A DNA stretch of 64,000 nucleotides. It comes from an uncultured Lachnospiraceae bacterium. GTDB lineage: Bacteria > Bacillota > Clostridia > Lachnospirales > Lachnospiraceae. Positions 17,632-27,120 of the stretch are shown piece by piece (positions within the stretch are counted from its first letter, which is position 1; each line of letters opens with the position of its first letter). The position numbers and the translations under genes were made by a program. The stretch lies in NCBI GenBank assembly GCA_902762905.1, contig CACWQE010000002.1, positions 1 through 64,000 of the forward strand, read 5' to 3'. Below the pieces are notes generated by a model, which had not been told where the DNA came from, ran no database searches, and was given only the letters and a program-made list of their open reading frames with translations.

Positions 17632-18441
17632 ATGAAGATTGGAACAAAAGAATTTGACTTAGAACATGAATTTTATGTAATGGGAATCCTGAATGTAACA
17701 CCGGATTCTTTTTCAGATGGCGGAAAGTATAATGACATGGATCATGCCTTGAAACAGGCAGAACGTATGGTAGAAGAAGGGGCGACGATCTTGGATGTTG
17801 GAGGGGAATCGACCCGGCCGAATCATATTAAGATCACATCGGCTGAGGAGATTGAACGGGTCTGTCCAGTGATTGAGGCATTGAAGGCAAGATTTGATGT
17901 ACCAATCTCTTTGGATACTTATAAGTCGGATGTAGCACAGGCAGGAATTGAAGCAGGAACGGATCTGTTAAATGATATCTGGGGATTGAAATGGGATGGG
18001 ACGATGGCAAAAGTAATTGCCAAGGCTGGAATTCCGTGCTGTCTGATGCATAACCGAAAAGATACGAACTACCAGAATTTAATGGAAGATGTGCTTGCCA
18101 ATTTGCAGGAAAGTGTGGATATGGCACTTGCAGAGGGAATAGCAAGGGAACACATTATACTAGATCCGGGAATCGGATTTGCCAAAGATCTGGATCAGAA
18201 TCTGTCGGTGATGAAACATGTTGGAAGATTGAAAGAATTAGGGTATCCGGTTCTTTTAGGAACTTCTAGAAAGTCCATGATTGGATTAACATTGGATCTT
18301 CCGGTGACAGAGAGGGAAGAAGGCACGATGACGACATCGGTTATGGGATTGATGGCAGGGTGTTCCATCTTCCGTGTTCATGATGTCAAGACGAATATGC
18401 GGGGACTTTCCATGGCACAGGCAATTTTGAGAGCACAGTAA
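17632..18441 (+). CDS. folP: Dihydropteroate synthase
   Basis: This 269-aa TIM-barrel enzyme joins p-aminobenzoate to the pterin pyrophosphate; it is the sulfonamide target. Signatures MGILNVTPDSFSDGG, DVGGESTRP, DTYKSD, DILNDIWG-like NDIWG, DPGIGFAKD and GTSRKSMIG are all present. It lies 21 nt after the HD gene with GGGGAG before the ATG. Confidence 0.95.
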   Translation: MKIGTKEFDLEHEFYVMGILNVTPDSFSDGGKYNDMDHALKQAERMVEEGATILDVGGESTRPNHIKITSAEEIERVCPVIEALKARFDVPISLDTYKSDVAQAGIEAGTDLLNDIWGLKWDGTMAKVIAKAGIPCCLMHNRKDTNYQNLMEDVLANLQESVDMALAEGIAREHIILDPGIGFAKDLDQNLSVMKHVGRLKELGYPVLLGTSRKSMIGLTLDLPVTEREEGTMTTSVMGLMAGCSIFRVHDVKTNMRGLSMAQAILRAQ

Positions 18442-18560
18442 TATGTACAAATTTCGGGATATTATTAAATTTATGTAAAATATTCCGGGAAAACAGTGTA
18501 AAATAGAACGTATATTTAACGATAGAAGGAAAACCGTTATGGTAGAATAGGAGAGGATAC

Positions 18561-19412
18561 ATGGACCAGATTATCATTGAGAATATGGAAGTCTTTGGGT
18601 ATCATGGAGTATTTGAGGAAGAAGCGTTTTTGGGTCAGAAGTTTATCATTAGTGCACATCTTTATCTCGATACCAGGCAGGCAGGTAAGACTGATGATCT
18701 GACAAAGTCATTAGATTATGGCGAAGTGTGTCAGTTCATTAAGAAATTGGTTGAGACGGAACGGTATATGTTGATTGAGCGTTTGGCAGAAGAGATTGCA
18801 AGTCAGTTATTGCTTACATTTGAACAGCTTCAACGGGTTGGCATTACAGTTAAGAAACCGTGGGCACCGGTGAGGATACCGTTAGATACTGTGGCAGTAC
18901 AGATTGAACGGGGCTGGCATACAGTATATCTGTCGATTGGATCGAATATGGGCGATAAGGAAGGTTATCTGGATTTTGCAATTGACCGTTTGAATGCGTT
19001 AGCGGATACGAAGGTAACAGCAGTGTCCGATTACATTGAGACGGAGCCGTATGGTGGTGTAGAGCAGGATAATTTCCTGAATGGTGCATTAGAGATACAG
19101 ACATTGAAGACGCCGGAAGAATTACTTGAAACAACAATGGGTATTGAGCAGGAAGCACACCGGGAACGGATCGTTCACTGGGGACCAAGAACATTGGATA
19201 TTGATATTTTATTCTATGATGATGTAATTATGCATACACAGAAGTTGACGGTTCCCCATATTGAGATACCGAAACGGGCATTTGTGTTAGAACCGCTTAT
19301 GTCGATTGCTCCGTATTATATTCATCCGGTGCTGCACCGGTCAGTTATGGAGTTATTCAGGGAATTACAGGAACAGGATTCGAAACCTCAGATACAAGGA
19401 GAACAAAAATGA
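18561..19412 (+). CDS. folBK: Dihydroneopterin aldolase fused to HPPK
   Basis: This 283-aa bifunctional protein has FolB at about residues 1-118 (IENMEVFGYHGVFEEE, SLDYGEVCQFI, VTVKKPWAPV) and FolK at about 119-275 (YLSIGSNMGDKEGYLDFA, WGPRTLDIDILFYDD). It makes and pyrophosphorylates 6-hydroxymethyl-dihydropterin for FolP. A 119-nt gap with a TTCGGGATATT dyad separates it from folP. Its stop overlaps the pheA start (ATGA). Confidence 0.94.
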   Translation: MDQIIIENMEVFGYHGVFEEEAFLGQKFIISAHLYLDTRQAGKTDDLTKSLDYGEVCQFIKKLVETERYMLIERLAEEIASQLLLTFEQLQRVGITVKKPWAPVRIPLDTVAVQIERGWHTVYLSIGSNMGDKEGYLDFAIDRLNALADTKVTAVSDYIETEPYGGVEQDNFLNGALEIQTLKTPEELLETTMGIEQEAHRERIVHWGPRTLDIDILFYDDVIMHTQKLTVPHIEIPKRAFVLEPLMSIAPYYIHPVLHRSVMELFRELQEQDSKPQIQGEQK

Positions 19413-20572
19413 TACAGGATTTAAGTGTAACCAGACAAGAGATTGATAAAGTAGATAAGCAGATAGTGGAATTAATTGAAAAACGTATGGATCTTGCTTT
19501 GCAGGTGGCAGAATATAAGATGTCAACAGGAAAACCAATCTATGACCGGCAGCGGGAATTAGAGAAATTGGATAAGTTAGGACATATGGCAAGTACGGAA
19601 TTCAACGCAAAGAGTGTTCAGGAATTATTCTTGCAGATCATGTCTGTTTCAAGAAGATATCAGTATCGTGTAATCGGTGATCAGGATCATATCATTGACA
19701 AGATGTTCACGAAGGTTCAGCATTTGGAAAAGAATGCGGATACCAAAGTTGTATATGCAGGTGTGCCAGGTGCATTTGCAGAGACGGCGATGGTTGATTA
19801 TTTTGGCGAAGCTGTCAGTGGAAGTAATGTGAAAGACTTTCATGAAGTGGCAAGCTATGTGGCAGAGGGAAAGGCTGATTATGGTGTGTTGCCGATCGAG
19901 AATTCTTCTGCCGGTTTTGTGAATGGAATCTATGATCTGTTAGACCGATTTTCGTTATCGATTGTTGGAGAACAGATGGTAGCGGTGAATCAATGTCTGC
20001 TTGGAATTCCGGGAACGGATCTTTCGAAGGTTACAACGGTGTATTCGCACCCGCAAGGGCTGATGCAGTCGAAAGAATATTTAGAGCAGACAGACTGGAA
20101 GCAGGTCAGCATGGCGAATACCGCATTAAGTGCTAAGAAGGTACATGATGACGGGGACGCAACGCAGGTTGCAATTGCCAGTGAGCGTGCGGCTAAGTTA
20201 TATGGTCTTAGTATACTGAATCCAAAACTCAATGTTTCAGATAATAATACAACACGGTTTGTTATCGTATCAAAGAAGCGGGAATATGAGGAGAATGCTA
20301 ACAAGGTAAGCATTTCGTTCTCGCTTCCGCATACATGTGGTACATTGTACAATATTCTTGCACATTTTATCTTTAATAATGTGAATATGACAAGTATTGA
20401 GTCAATTCCGTTATCGGGTAAACAGTGGGAGTATTGTTTCTTTGTAGATTTTGAAGGTAATTTGGGAGATGTTGATGTAGTGAATGCCCTAAAAGGCATT
20501 ATGGCTGAGACAGAGAATTTCCGAATTTTAGGATGTTTTGTTTCAGAGCAGGAGAACAGGAGGAATGCGTAA
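19409..20572 (+). CDS. pheA: Chorismate mutase / prephenate dehydratase (P-protein)
   Basis: This 387-aa protein has an N-terminal AroQ chorismate mutase (about 1-90, REIDKVDKQIVELIEKRMDL split by family pattern), a prephenate dehydratase domain (about 110-295, with the NNTTRFVIVS Thr-Arg-Phe motif) and a C-terminal ACT domain (ESIPLSGKQWEYCFFVDFEG region) for Phe feedback. It commits chorismate to phenylalanine. The 4-nt overlap with folBK links chorismate use for folate and Phe in one operon. Confidence 0.93.
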   Translation: MIQDLSVTRQEIDKVDKQIVELIEKRMDLALQVAEYKMSTGKPIYDRQRELEKLDKLGHMASTEFNAKSVQELFLQIMSVSRRYQYRVIGDQDHIIDKMFTKVQHLEKNADTKVVYAGVPGAFAETAMVDYFGEAVSGSNVKDFHEVASYVAEGKADYGVLPIENSSAGFVNGIYDLLDRFSLSIVGEQMVAVNQCLLGIPGTDLSKVTTVYSHPQGLMQSKEYLEQTDWKQVSMANTALSAKKVHDDGDATQVAIASERAAKLYGLSILNPKLNVSDNNTTRFVIVSKKREYEENANKVSISFSLPHTCGTLYNILAHFIFNNVNMTSIESIPLSGKQWEYCFFVDFEGNLGDVDVVNALKGIMAETENFRILGCFVSEQENRRNA

Positions 20573-22108
20573 ATGGCATACAAAACATTTGCTGCAATTG
20601 ATGTCGGTTCTACCGATGTGACGATGAAGATTTTTGAGGTGACAGCGAAGAAGGGTTATCGTCAATTGGATTATGTCAGCAATATTATTGAATTAGGATC
20701 CGATACCTATGCGGATGGCTATATTTCTCAGGAATCGATTGAGGAATTGTGTGACATTCTGCTTGGATTTGCAGATAAGATGAAAGAATATGGAACGGTG
20801 GATTATTGTGCCTATGCGACCAGTGCAATTCGGGAGGCGAAGAATAATCAGATGGTATTAGATCTGATCAAGGTTAGAACTTCCTTTGATGTGCAGATAT
20901 TAAGCAATTCAGAACATCGATTCCTTATGTATAAAGGTCTTGCGGTGAAAGCAGATTATTTTGAGAAGGTTGTGGATAAGAATACGGCAATTGTGGATAT
21001 CGGGGCAGGAAGTATTCAGATATCGCTGATGAATAATGGAAAGCTGACAGCAACACAGAATATTCCAATTGGAGCACTCCGGGTTCGTGATCGTTTGAAA
21101 ATATTACGGTTTGATACCCTTCATTTAGAACGTGTTATGGAAGAATTTATTGCCAATGAGATTGATGCGTTCCGGCATTACTACCTTGGTGATAAGGTGA
21201 TCAAGAATGTAATTGCAATTGGGGATGAAATCGGTAATCTGATTCAGATTGTGCCGGAACTGGGAATTCATGATCAGTTGAACGAGAAACAGTTAAAGAC
21301 AATATTTGATAAATTGCTGAGTATGGATGCTTCTGATTTGGCGGCGGAATATAAGATTCCTTATGAGCGGGCTACTTTGTTGTTACCGGCGGCAATGATC
21401 TATGGTATCTTTTTAAGACAGGCAAAGGCAGATCTGATATGGACGCCGAATATTGATTTGTGTGATGGTATTATTGTGGATGAGATGGAGAAAAGGAAAC
21501 GATTAGTCTTTGAAAGAGATTTTGAGGATGATATCCGGTCATCGGTATTACATATTGCAAAGAAGTATCGTTGTAACAAGGAGCATAATGTGAATGTCAC
21601 TAAGATTGCCTGCCAGATCTTTGATAAGACAAAGAAGATCCATGGATTGAAAGAGAAAGAACGGCTACAGTTAGAGATTGCAGCAACGTTACATGATTGT
21701 GGCAAATTTATTAACATGAGTGGAGCAGGTGCGAATTCCTATGCAATTATTATGTCAACCGAGATTATGGGTCTTTCCCATAAGGAACGGGAAGAGATTG
21801 CCAATATTGTGAAATATAACTCAGTCGCATTTCCAGATTATAATGAGATTCGCAATGAATTAGGGGAATGCAATTATATGACAATTGCAAAATTAGTTGC
21901 GATCTTACGTGTGGCGAATGCTATGGATCGTTCGCACAAGCAGAAAGCAAGTGCTTATAATATGGTAGTTAAGGACAAGCAGTTAGTGATTACGATTGAT
22001 ACATTATATGACTTAGCATTAGAGAGGGGATTGTTCACGGACAAAGCAGAATTCTTTGAGCTTGTCTATGGAATCAAACCTGTATTGAGACAGAAAAGGA
22101 GTGTTTGA
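20573..22108 (+). CDS. ppx: Ppx/GppA phosphatase with C-terminal HD domain
   Basis: This 511-aa protein has an actin-like ASKHA phosphatase part (AAIDVGSTDVTMKIFEV, YATSAIREAKN, AIVDIGAGSIQI) that hydrolyses polyphosphate or pppGpp, and an HD-type region (ATLHDCGKFINMSG) as in the long Ppx class. It starts directly after the pheA stop and is followed by ppk1, so polyphosphate breakdown and synthesis are encoded together. Confidence 0.9.
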   Translation: MAYKTFAAIDVGSTDVTMKIFEVTAKKGYRQLDYVSNIIELGSDTYADGYISQESIEELCDILLGFADKMKEYGTVDYCAYATSAIREAKNNQMVLDLIKVRTSFDVQILSNSEHRFLMYKGLAVKADYFEKVVDKNTAIVDIGAGSIQISLMNNGKLTATQNIPIGALRVRDRLKILRFDTLHLERVMEEFIANEIDAFRHYYLGDKVIKNVIAIGDEIGNLIQIVPELGIHDQLNEKQLKTIFDKLLSMDASDLAAEYKIPYERATLLLPAAMIYGIFLRQAKADLIWTPNIDLCDGIIVDEMEKRKRLVFERDFEDDIRSSVLHIAKKYRCNKEHNVNVTKIACQIFDKTKKIHGLKEKERLQLEIAATLHDCGKFINMSGAGANSYAIIMSTEIMGLSHKEREEIANIVKYNSVAFPDYNEIRNELGECNYMTIAKLVAILRVANAMDRSHKQKASAYNMVVKDKQLVITIDTLYDLALERGLFTDKAEFFELVYGIKPVLRQKRSV

Positions 22109-22110
22109 GA

Positions 22111-24252
22111 ATGAAAGAAAAAAGCAAATACTTAAAGCCGGAATATCTTGAAAACCGGGAATTGTCCTGGCTTCAGTTTAATAAGAGAATTTTGGCAGAG
22201 GCAAAGGATAAGAATATATTATTATTTGAACGCATGAAGTTCTTGAGCATTACGGCATCGAATTTAGATGAGTTCTTTATGATTCGAATTGCATCTTTGA
22301 TGGACATGGTGCATGCCGGATATACGAAAAAGGATATTGCAGGAATGACGGCGAAGGAGCAGTTGGAGCAGATCCTGCCAGAGGCAAAGGAGTTTATGGC
22401 AGATCAATATACGACTCTCAATCGTTCGTTGATCCCACAGTTGGAGAAATGTGGTCTCCATCTGATCCGGCATCATGAGGATCTGACAGAGAAGCAGGCC
22501 CGTTATGTGGATGAGTATTTCATGAAGGATGTCTATCCGGTTCTCACACCAATGGCGGTAGATTCTTCCAGACCATTTCCGCTGATCCAGAATAAGACAT
22601 TGAATATCGGAGCTTTGATCAAGGATAAGAAAAAGGAAAATGTAATTGATATCGCTACGGTTCAGGTTCCGGGGGTATTGCCTCGAATTGTAGAGGTCCC
22701 GGCAGAGAAAGAAGACGAGACAGATATCATTTTACTAGAGGAAGTAATTGAACGTAATCTGGATAAATTATTCCTCAATTATACGATATTAAGTGCACAT
22801 CCATATCGTATCATGCGTAATGCGGATCTTACGATTGATGAGGATGATGCAGCAGATCTGTTAAAAGAGATTGAAAAACAGATCAAGAAGCGTCAATGGG
22901 GTGAAGTCATCCGGTTAGAGGTTGCTGACACGATGGACAAACGTCTGCAGAAGAAGCTGATGGAGCAGTTGAATGTAGATGAGAATTATGTCTATAAGAT
23001 TAAAGGGCCGTTGGATCTTACGTTTTTGATGAAGGCATATGGCTTAGATGGCTTTGATGCTTATCGTCTTCCGAAGTATGTTCCGCAGCCAGTGCCGGGA
23101 TTAGACCGGGAGCGTGGAATCTTTGAACAGATAAGAGAACATGATATTTTATTACATCACCCATATTACGAATTTACACCGGTGATCGACTTCATTTCGC
23201 AGGCGGCAAACGATCCGAATGTATTAGCAATCAAGCAGACGCTTTATCGTGTTAGTGGCAATTCGCCAATTGTTGCGTCTCTTGCCAAAGCGGCAGAGAA
23301 TGGTAAGCAGGTTACGGTATTGGTTGAGCTGAAGGCACGATTTGATGAGGAAAATAATATCGGCTGGGCGAAAATGTTAGAGAAAGCTGGGTGTCATGTT
23401 ATCTATGGCCTGGTTGGCTTAAAGACACATTCCAAGATTGCATTGGTTGTTCGAAAGGAAGAAGATGGAATCCGGAGATATGTGCATTTAGGAACCGGTA
23501 ACTATAATGATGTAACAGCGAAACTTTATACGGATATGGGACTTTTGACTTGTAATGATGCTATAGGAGAGGATGCAACGGCTGTATTTAATATGCTGTC
23601 CGGATATTCTGAGCCGCCAGCATGGAATAAGTTGATGGTTGCTCCGATCTGGTTAAAGGATCGATTCCTCATGTTGATCAATCGGGAGGCAGAGAATGCA
23701 AAGAAGGGTAAGAAAGCAAGAATTGTTGCCAAGATGAATTCACTTTGTGATCCGATGATCATTGAAGCACTGTACAAGGCAAGTGCAGCAGGCGTTAAGA
23801 TTGACCTGATCATTCGTGGAATCTGTTGCCTGAAAGTAGGAATTCCAGGAATATCAGAGAATATTCAGGTTCGTTCTATTGTTGGTAATTTCTTAGAGCA
23901 TTCGAGAATCTTCTATTTCTATAATGATGGATTTGAAGATGTATATATGGGTAGTGCAGACTGGATGCCGCGTAATCTGGATAAGCGTGTGGAGATTACC
24001 TTCCCGGTAGAGGATGAAAAGCTAAAAGAAGAGGTAATTGATATATTGAGATTGCAGCTGGCTGATACATTGAAAGCCCATATCTTACAGCCGAACGGAA
24101 GAGAATATGCAAAGCAGGATCTTCGTGGTCTGGAGAAGATTGCGGCTCAGGATGAGTTCTGTAAGCAGGCAATGAAGCAAAAGAGTAAGATTTCCAAAGA
24201 TGTGGTGAGAAATGTGTTTGAACCGGCAACGCCACCGGCAGAAAATGAATAA
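22111..24252 (+). CDS. ppk1: Polyphosphate kinase 1
   Basis: This 713-aa enzyme makes polyphosphate from ATP. The N-terminal domain shows ENRELSWLQFNKRIL; the catalytic part has the phosphorylated His in YVHLGTGNYND and the second conserved His in LKTHSKIALV, plus MGSADWMPRNLDKR. The ATG at 22111 is 9 nt after AGGAG; the TTG at 22105 is too close to that site. Confidence 0.96.
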   Translation: MKEKSKYLKPEYLENRELSWLQFNKRILAEAKDKNILLFERMKFLSITASNLDEFFMIRIASLMDMVHAGYTKKDIAGMTAKEQLEQILPEAKEFMADQYTTLNRSLIPQLEKCGLHLIRHHEDLTEKQARYVDEYFMKDVYPVLTPMAVDSSRPFPLIQNKTLNIGALIKDKKKENVIDIATVQVPGVLPRIVEVPAEKEDETDIILLEEVIERNLDKLFLNYTILSAHPYRIMRNADLTIDEDDAADLLKEIEKQIKKRQWGEVIRLEVADTMDKRLQKKLMEQLNVDENYVYKIKGPLDLTFLMKAYGLDGFDAYRLPKYVPQPVPGLDRERGIFEQIREHDILLHHPYYEFTPVIDFISQAANDPNVLAIKQTLYRVSGNSPIVASLAKAAENGKQVTVLVELKARFDEENNIGWAKMLEKAGCHVIYGLVGLKTHSKIALVVRKEEDGIRRYVHLGTGNYNDVTAKLYTDMGLLTCNDAIGEDATAVFNMLSGYSEPPAWNKLMVAPIWLKDRFLMLINREAENAKKGKKARIVAKMNSLCDPMIIEALYKASAAGVKIDLIIRGICCLKVGIPGISENIQVRSIVGNFLEHSRIFYFYNDGFEDVYMGSADWMPRNLDKRVEITFPVEDEKLKEEVIDILRLQLADTLKAHILQPNGREYAKQDLRGLEKIAAQDEFCKQAMKQKSKISKDVVRNVFEPATPPAENE

Positions 24253-24259
24253 AAAGTAC

Positions 24260-24288
24260 TTGACTTGCATAGAGATATATGGTAATCT
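24260..24288 (+). promoter_or_regulatory. Promoter of infC-rpmI-rplT
   Basis: TTGACT (24260-24265) and TAATCT (24283-24288) have a 17-nt spacer, directly upstream of the L20-type leader. Confidence 0.65.
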
Positions 24289-24294
24289 ATTCAA

Positions 24295-24425
24295 GTCGTG
24301 TGACGAGACAACAAAGCAGAGTATCCACTCTCACCTTAGCGCATGGGGCGACTCGGGTTGAATATTAGTAAGAATAAGATTTCTCTAATAGAAGTGGATG
24401 GTATGCTGTCCACTTCTTTTTTAAT
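24295..24425 (+). promoter_or_regulatory. L20-type ribosomal leader with attenuator
   Basis: The 130-nt leader contains ACTCTCACCTTAGCGCAT and GGCGACTCGGGTTGAATA, which match my recollection of clostridial L20 leaders (Rfam L20_leader). It ends in an intrinsic terminator: GAAGTGGA (24391-24398) pairs with TCCACTTC (24409-24416), followed by seven T. Excess L20 protein would bind the rRNA-like part and favour termination, giving autoregulation. Confidence 0.8.
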
Positions 24426-24449
24426 AATATGAGATGGAGGTACAAAGCC

Positions 24450-24956
24450 ATTAGCGAGTTAATGATTAATGAGCAGATTCGTGATAAGGAGATTCGCTTA
24501 ATCGGATCTAATGGGGAGCAGTTAGGAATTATGTCAGCAAGGGATGCCATGAAGCTGGCAAGAGAAGCAGAATTAGATTTGGTGAAGATTGCTCCAACAG
24601 CAAAGCCACCGGTATGTAAGATTATTGATTATGGAAAGTACCGTTATGAGCTTGCAAGAAAAGAAAAAGAAGCAAAGAAGAAGCAGAAGACAATTGATAT
24701 CAAAGAAGTTCGGTTATCTCCGAATATTGATACCAATGATTTGAATACGAAAGTGAATCAGGCAAGAAAGTTCTTGTCTAAGGGAGATAAGGTTAAGGTT
24801 ACTTTGCGTTTCCGTGGTAGAGAGCTTGCTCATGTGAACCAGAGCAAAGGAATCCTGGATGATTTTGCAAAACAGTTAGAGGATGTTGCAGTGGTTGATA
24901 AGCCTGCAAAGTTCGAAGGCAGAAGCATGATCATGTTCTTATCAGAGAAGAAATAG
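24450..24956 (+). CDS. infC: Translation initiation factor IF-3 (ATT start)
   Basis: This 168-aa protein keeps 30S subunits free and proofreads initiator pairing. The family pattern LMINEQIRDKEIRLIGSNGE and the C-terminal domain (KEVRLSPNIDTNDLNTK) are clear. GGAGG at 24436-24440 lies 9 nt before ATT at 24450. The ATG at 24429 is upstream of that site and the ATG at 24462 is 21 nt after it, so ATT is the best start, as in other bacteria where IF-3 controls its own synthesis through a non-canonical start. Confidence 0.93.
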   Translation: MSELMINEQIRDKEIRLIGSNGEQLGIMSARDAMKLAREAELDLVKIAPTAKPPVCKIIDYGKYRYELARKEKEAKKKQKTIDIKEVRLSPNIDTNDLNTKVNQARKFLSKGDKVKVTLRFRGRELAHVNQSKGILDDFAKQLEDVAVVDKPAKFEGRSMIMFLSEKK

Positions 24957-25019
24957 TTATATGCTGGAACCTTGTTCCGATTATATAAGAGAACACAGAC
25001 ATTTAAGGAGGAAATAATA

Positions 25020-25217
25020 ATGCCAAAATTAAAGACAAACAGAGCAGCAGCTAAGCGTTTTAAGAAAACAGGAACTGGTAAATTAAAGAGAAACAAAGCT
25101 TACAAGCGTCATATCTTAACCAAGAAGACTACTAAGAAGAAGAGAGATCTTAGAAAAGCAGCAATGATGGATAAGACAAACGAAAAGGTAATGAAGAAGA
25201 TTTTACCTTATCTTTAA
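25020..25217 (+). CDS. rpmI: 50S ribosomal protein L35
   Basis: This 65-aa protein starts [20 protein letters not shown], the L35 signature. AGGAGG precedes the ATG. It is the second gene of the infC operon. Confidence 0.96.
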   Translation: MPKLKTNRAAAKRFKKTGTGKLKRNKAYKRHILTKKTTKKKRDLRKAAMMDKTNEKVMKKILPYL

Positions 25218-25244
25218 GATGGATTGAATTAGGAGGAAATAGAA

Positions 25245-25601
25245 ATGGCAAGAGTTAAAGGCGGCGTAGGCGCAAAGAAAAGACATAACAGAACATTAAA
25301 GCTCGCAAAGGGTTACAGAGGAGCTAGATCAAAGCAGTATAGAGTAGCAAAGCAGTCAGTTATGAGAGCACTTACTTCTTCATATGCTGGTAGAAAGCAG
25401 AGAAAGAGACAGTTCAGACGTTTATGGATTGCCCGTATCAATGCAGCAGCAAGAATGAATGGTTTATCATATAGCAAGTTTATGTACGGCTTAAAGTTAG
25501 CTGGTGTTGACATGAACAGAAAGATGCTTGCTGAGTTAGCAGTTTCTGATGCAGAGGGATTTGCAAAGTTAGTAGAAGTTGCTAAGGCTAAGCTTGCATA
25601 A
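25245..25601 (+). CDS. rplT: 50S ribosomal protein L20
   Basis: This 118-aa protein starts [20 protein letters not shown] and contains [12 protein letters not shown], both L20 signatures. It is an early 23S rRNA assembly protein and the likely repressor of its own operon through the leader at 24295-24425. Confidence 0.97.
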   Translation: MARVKGGVGAKKRHNRTLKLAKGYRGARSKQYRVAKQSVMRALTSSYAGRKQRKRQFRRLWIARINAAARMNGLSYSKFMYGLKLAGVDMNRKMLAELAVSDAEGFAKLVEVAKAKLA

Positions 25602-25699
25602 TACTGTATTTCTATAGGTTGAGGGAGAATCGAAGCAGATGTGTATGAGGCGCATCTGCTTCAAAACTCAACAAATCTCAAAAAGTTGTAATTAAGTGT

Positions 25700-25728
25700 T
25701 GCAATTTTGATAGAATCGTAGTAATATA
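25700..25728 (+). promoter_or_regulatory. Promoter of tRNA-Leu
   Basis: TTGCAA (25700-25705) and TAATAT (25723-25728) are 17 nt apart, 35 nt before the mature tRNA. Confidence 0.55.
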
Positions 25729-25763
25729 TATGAGGTTCGTGATTCAAATCATTAATTGAATAC

Positions 25764-25848
25764 GCGGGAGTGCTGGAATTGGCAGACAGGCCAGACTAAG
25801 GATCTGGTGGTCATTGCGATCGTGTGGGTTCAAGTCCCATCTCCCGCA
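25764..25848 (+). tRNA. tRNA-Leu (anticodon AAG)
   Basis: An 85-nt class II tRNA. The acceptor stem GCGGGAG/CTCCCGC, anticodon stem-loop CCAGA-CTAAGGA-TCTGG with anticodon AAG, a long variable arm (GGTGGTCATTGCGATCGTG region) and the T-loop GGTTCAAGTCC are all visible. CCA is not encoded. A tyrosine integrase lies 150 nt downstream and reads toward it, so its 3' end is the likely attachment site. Confidence 0.95.
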
Positions 25849-25876
25849 TGACTGACATGTTTTATGTCATATTAGG

Positions 25877-25918
25877 AAGAGCCGTGAAGCCTTGATTTAC
25901 AAGGGCTTGCGGCTCTTT
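25877..25918 (+). terminator. Terminator-like hairpin after tRNA-Leu
   Basis: AAGAGCCG pairs with CGGCTCTTT, with an inner AAGCC.TTG/CAA.GGCTT helix. The T-run is short and interrupted. Confidence 0.6.
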
Positions 25919-25953
25919 AGGTTTTGCTTCATATGATATGGAATGCGAAATTC

Positions 25954-25992
25954 TGCTACTTTTCTGCTACTTTTTTGCTACTTTTCTGCAAC
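25954..25992. repeat. Three tandem 11-bp repeats, probable integrase arm sites
   Basis: TGCTACTTTTC, TGCTACTTTTT and TGCTACTTTTC stand at 25954, 25965 and 25976 with exact 11-bp periodicity, and a partial TGCAAC follows. They lie between tRNA-Leu and the integrase stop, where tyrosine integrases bind arm-type sites. Confidence 0.6.
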
Positions 25993-25996
25993 CTAT

Positions 25997-27094
25997 TTAT
26001 AGCATCTTAACATCTCGAATAATGTTGTTATCACGTTCTTTTAATTCTTCCATGATATGAAGATAGATTTCTCTGGTAACGTTGCTATTAACATGTCCCA
26101 GACGGCGAGCAATGAAATCAATATCAAATCCCTTGGCCAGAAGAATGGATGCATGTGTATGCCGGAGAACATGAGGTGTGATAGGACGTCCTATAAGTCG
26201 AATAGAATTCTCTTTCAAATATTTATTATATGCGCAGTAGCTGATTGGTTCGCCACGTCTGCTAGAGAATAGATATATACTAGAAATACCTCGTAGTATA
26301 TTAAAAGCACGAATCTCTTTGAGTAAGTCGGCAAGTTCTGTTTGTATATATATTCGCCGGTTAGCTTCTACGGTCTTTGGGGTAGTGATAATCTTACCGT
26401 TTTCATCATATGTTTGGTGAATATCTATATATTCAGAGGTAACAGACTTCTTTTCAAGAGCAATGACTTCACCGATACGGCATCCGGTAAGAAGCAGAAA
26501 ACGGGTAAGAAGTTGCCAGTGTTTCATAGTCATTCCATCAATAAGTTTGTTAGCTTCTGCTACTTCAATATATTTATCTGTAACTTTTTCATGTGCTGAA
26601 GAATCTTTATAGCATTTTAACTTATCCAGATAGCGGATATCGTCGATATACTCATTCTGATATCCCCAGCGAATTAGAGCCTTAAAACGTGTAAGCATCT
26701 CATTTTTGGATGAATTTGATTTCTTTGTAGCATCAAATCGATTCTTTACATATTGGGATGTCAGTTTATTCACTAGAATATCAGAGCCAATTATTTTCTT
26801 CTTGAATGAATTACAGAAGTCTCTATTGCGCCGATATGTAGAGAATTTGACATTTTCTAGTTGGTAGGCAAGGTATTTGTTGACTAATGTACCAAATCTT
26901 AAATTAGCGTTATCTGTAGATTGAGCCAGCAACTTCTCATTGATTCTTTTTGCAAGAAGTTGTTCTGCTGCCTTTTTGTTACGGTTGTTGTATTTGTCAA
27001 ATGTTTTGGATACATACTTATCCTTGCCGGTCATATCGTCGAAGTATCGCTCTGTAAACTTGCATTTTCCATTTGGTAGTATCTCGTACCACAT
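25997..27094 (-). CDS. Tyrosine recombinase / integrase
   Basis: This 365-aa phage/ICE-type integrase has an N-terminal AP2-like arm-binding region, a SAM-like core-binding domain (about 65-160) and a C-terminal catalytic domain with the Arg of LLTGCRIGEVIAL, the HxxR box PHVLRHTHAS, GHVNSNVTREIYLH and its terminal Tyr. The start at 27094 is chosen because GGGAG lies 8-9 nt upstream; the GTG at 27103 overlaps that site. No excisionase or conjugation genes remain nearby, so this is a remnant or a very small element. A structured leader precedes it. Confidence 0.93.
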   Translation of the reverse strand: MWYEILPNGKCKFTERYFDDMTGKDKYVSKTFDKYNNRNKKAAEQLLAKRINEKLLAQSTDNANLRFGTLVNKYLAYQLENVKFSTYRRNRDFCNSFKKKIIGSDILVNKLTSQYVKNRFDATKKSNSSKNEMLTRFKALIRWGYQNEYIDDIRYLDKLKCYKDSSAHEKVTDKYIEVAEANKLIDGMTMKHWQLLTRFLLLTGCRIGEVIALEKKSVTSEYIDIHQTYDENGKIITTPKTVEANRRIYIQTELADLLKEIRAFNILRGISSIYLFSSRRGEPISYCAYNKYLKENSIRLIGRPITPHVLRHTHASILLAKGFDIDFIARRLGHVNSNVTREIYLHIMEELKERDNNIIRDVKML

Positions 27095-27120
27095 AATAAG
27101 CACTCCCTTCTTAAGGGTAT

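Noticed and set aside
19990..20583. 197-aa minus-strand frame
   Set aside because: It lies wholly opposite pheA, which has complete domain signatures; no ribosome binding site or family pattern.
25954..25992. Tandem 11-bp repeats as a CRISPR array
   Set aside because: The units are contiguous with no spacers and no cas genes are present; arm-type integrase sites explain them better. No CRISPR array was seen in the window.
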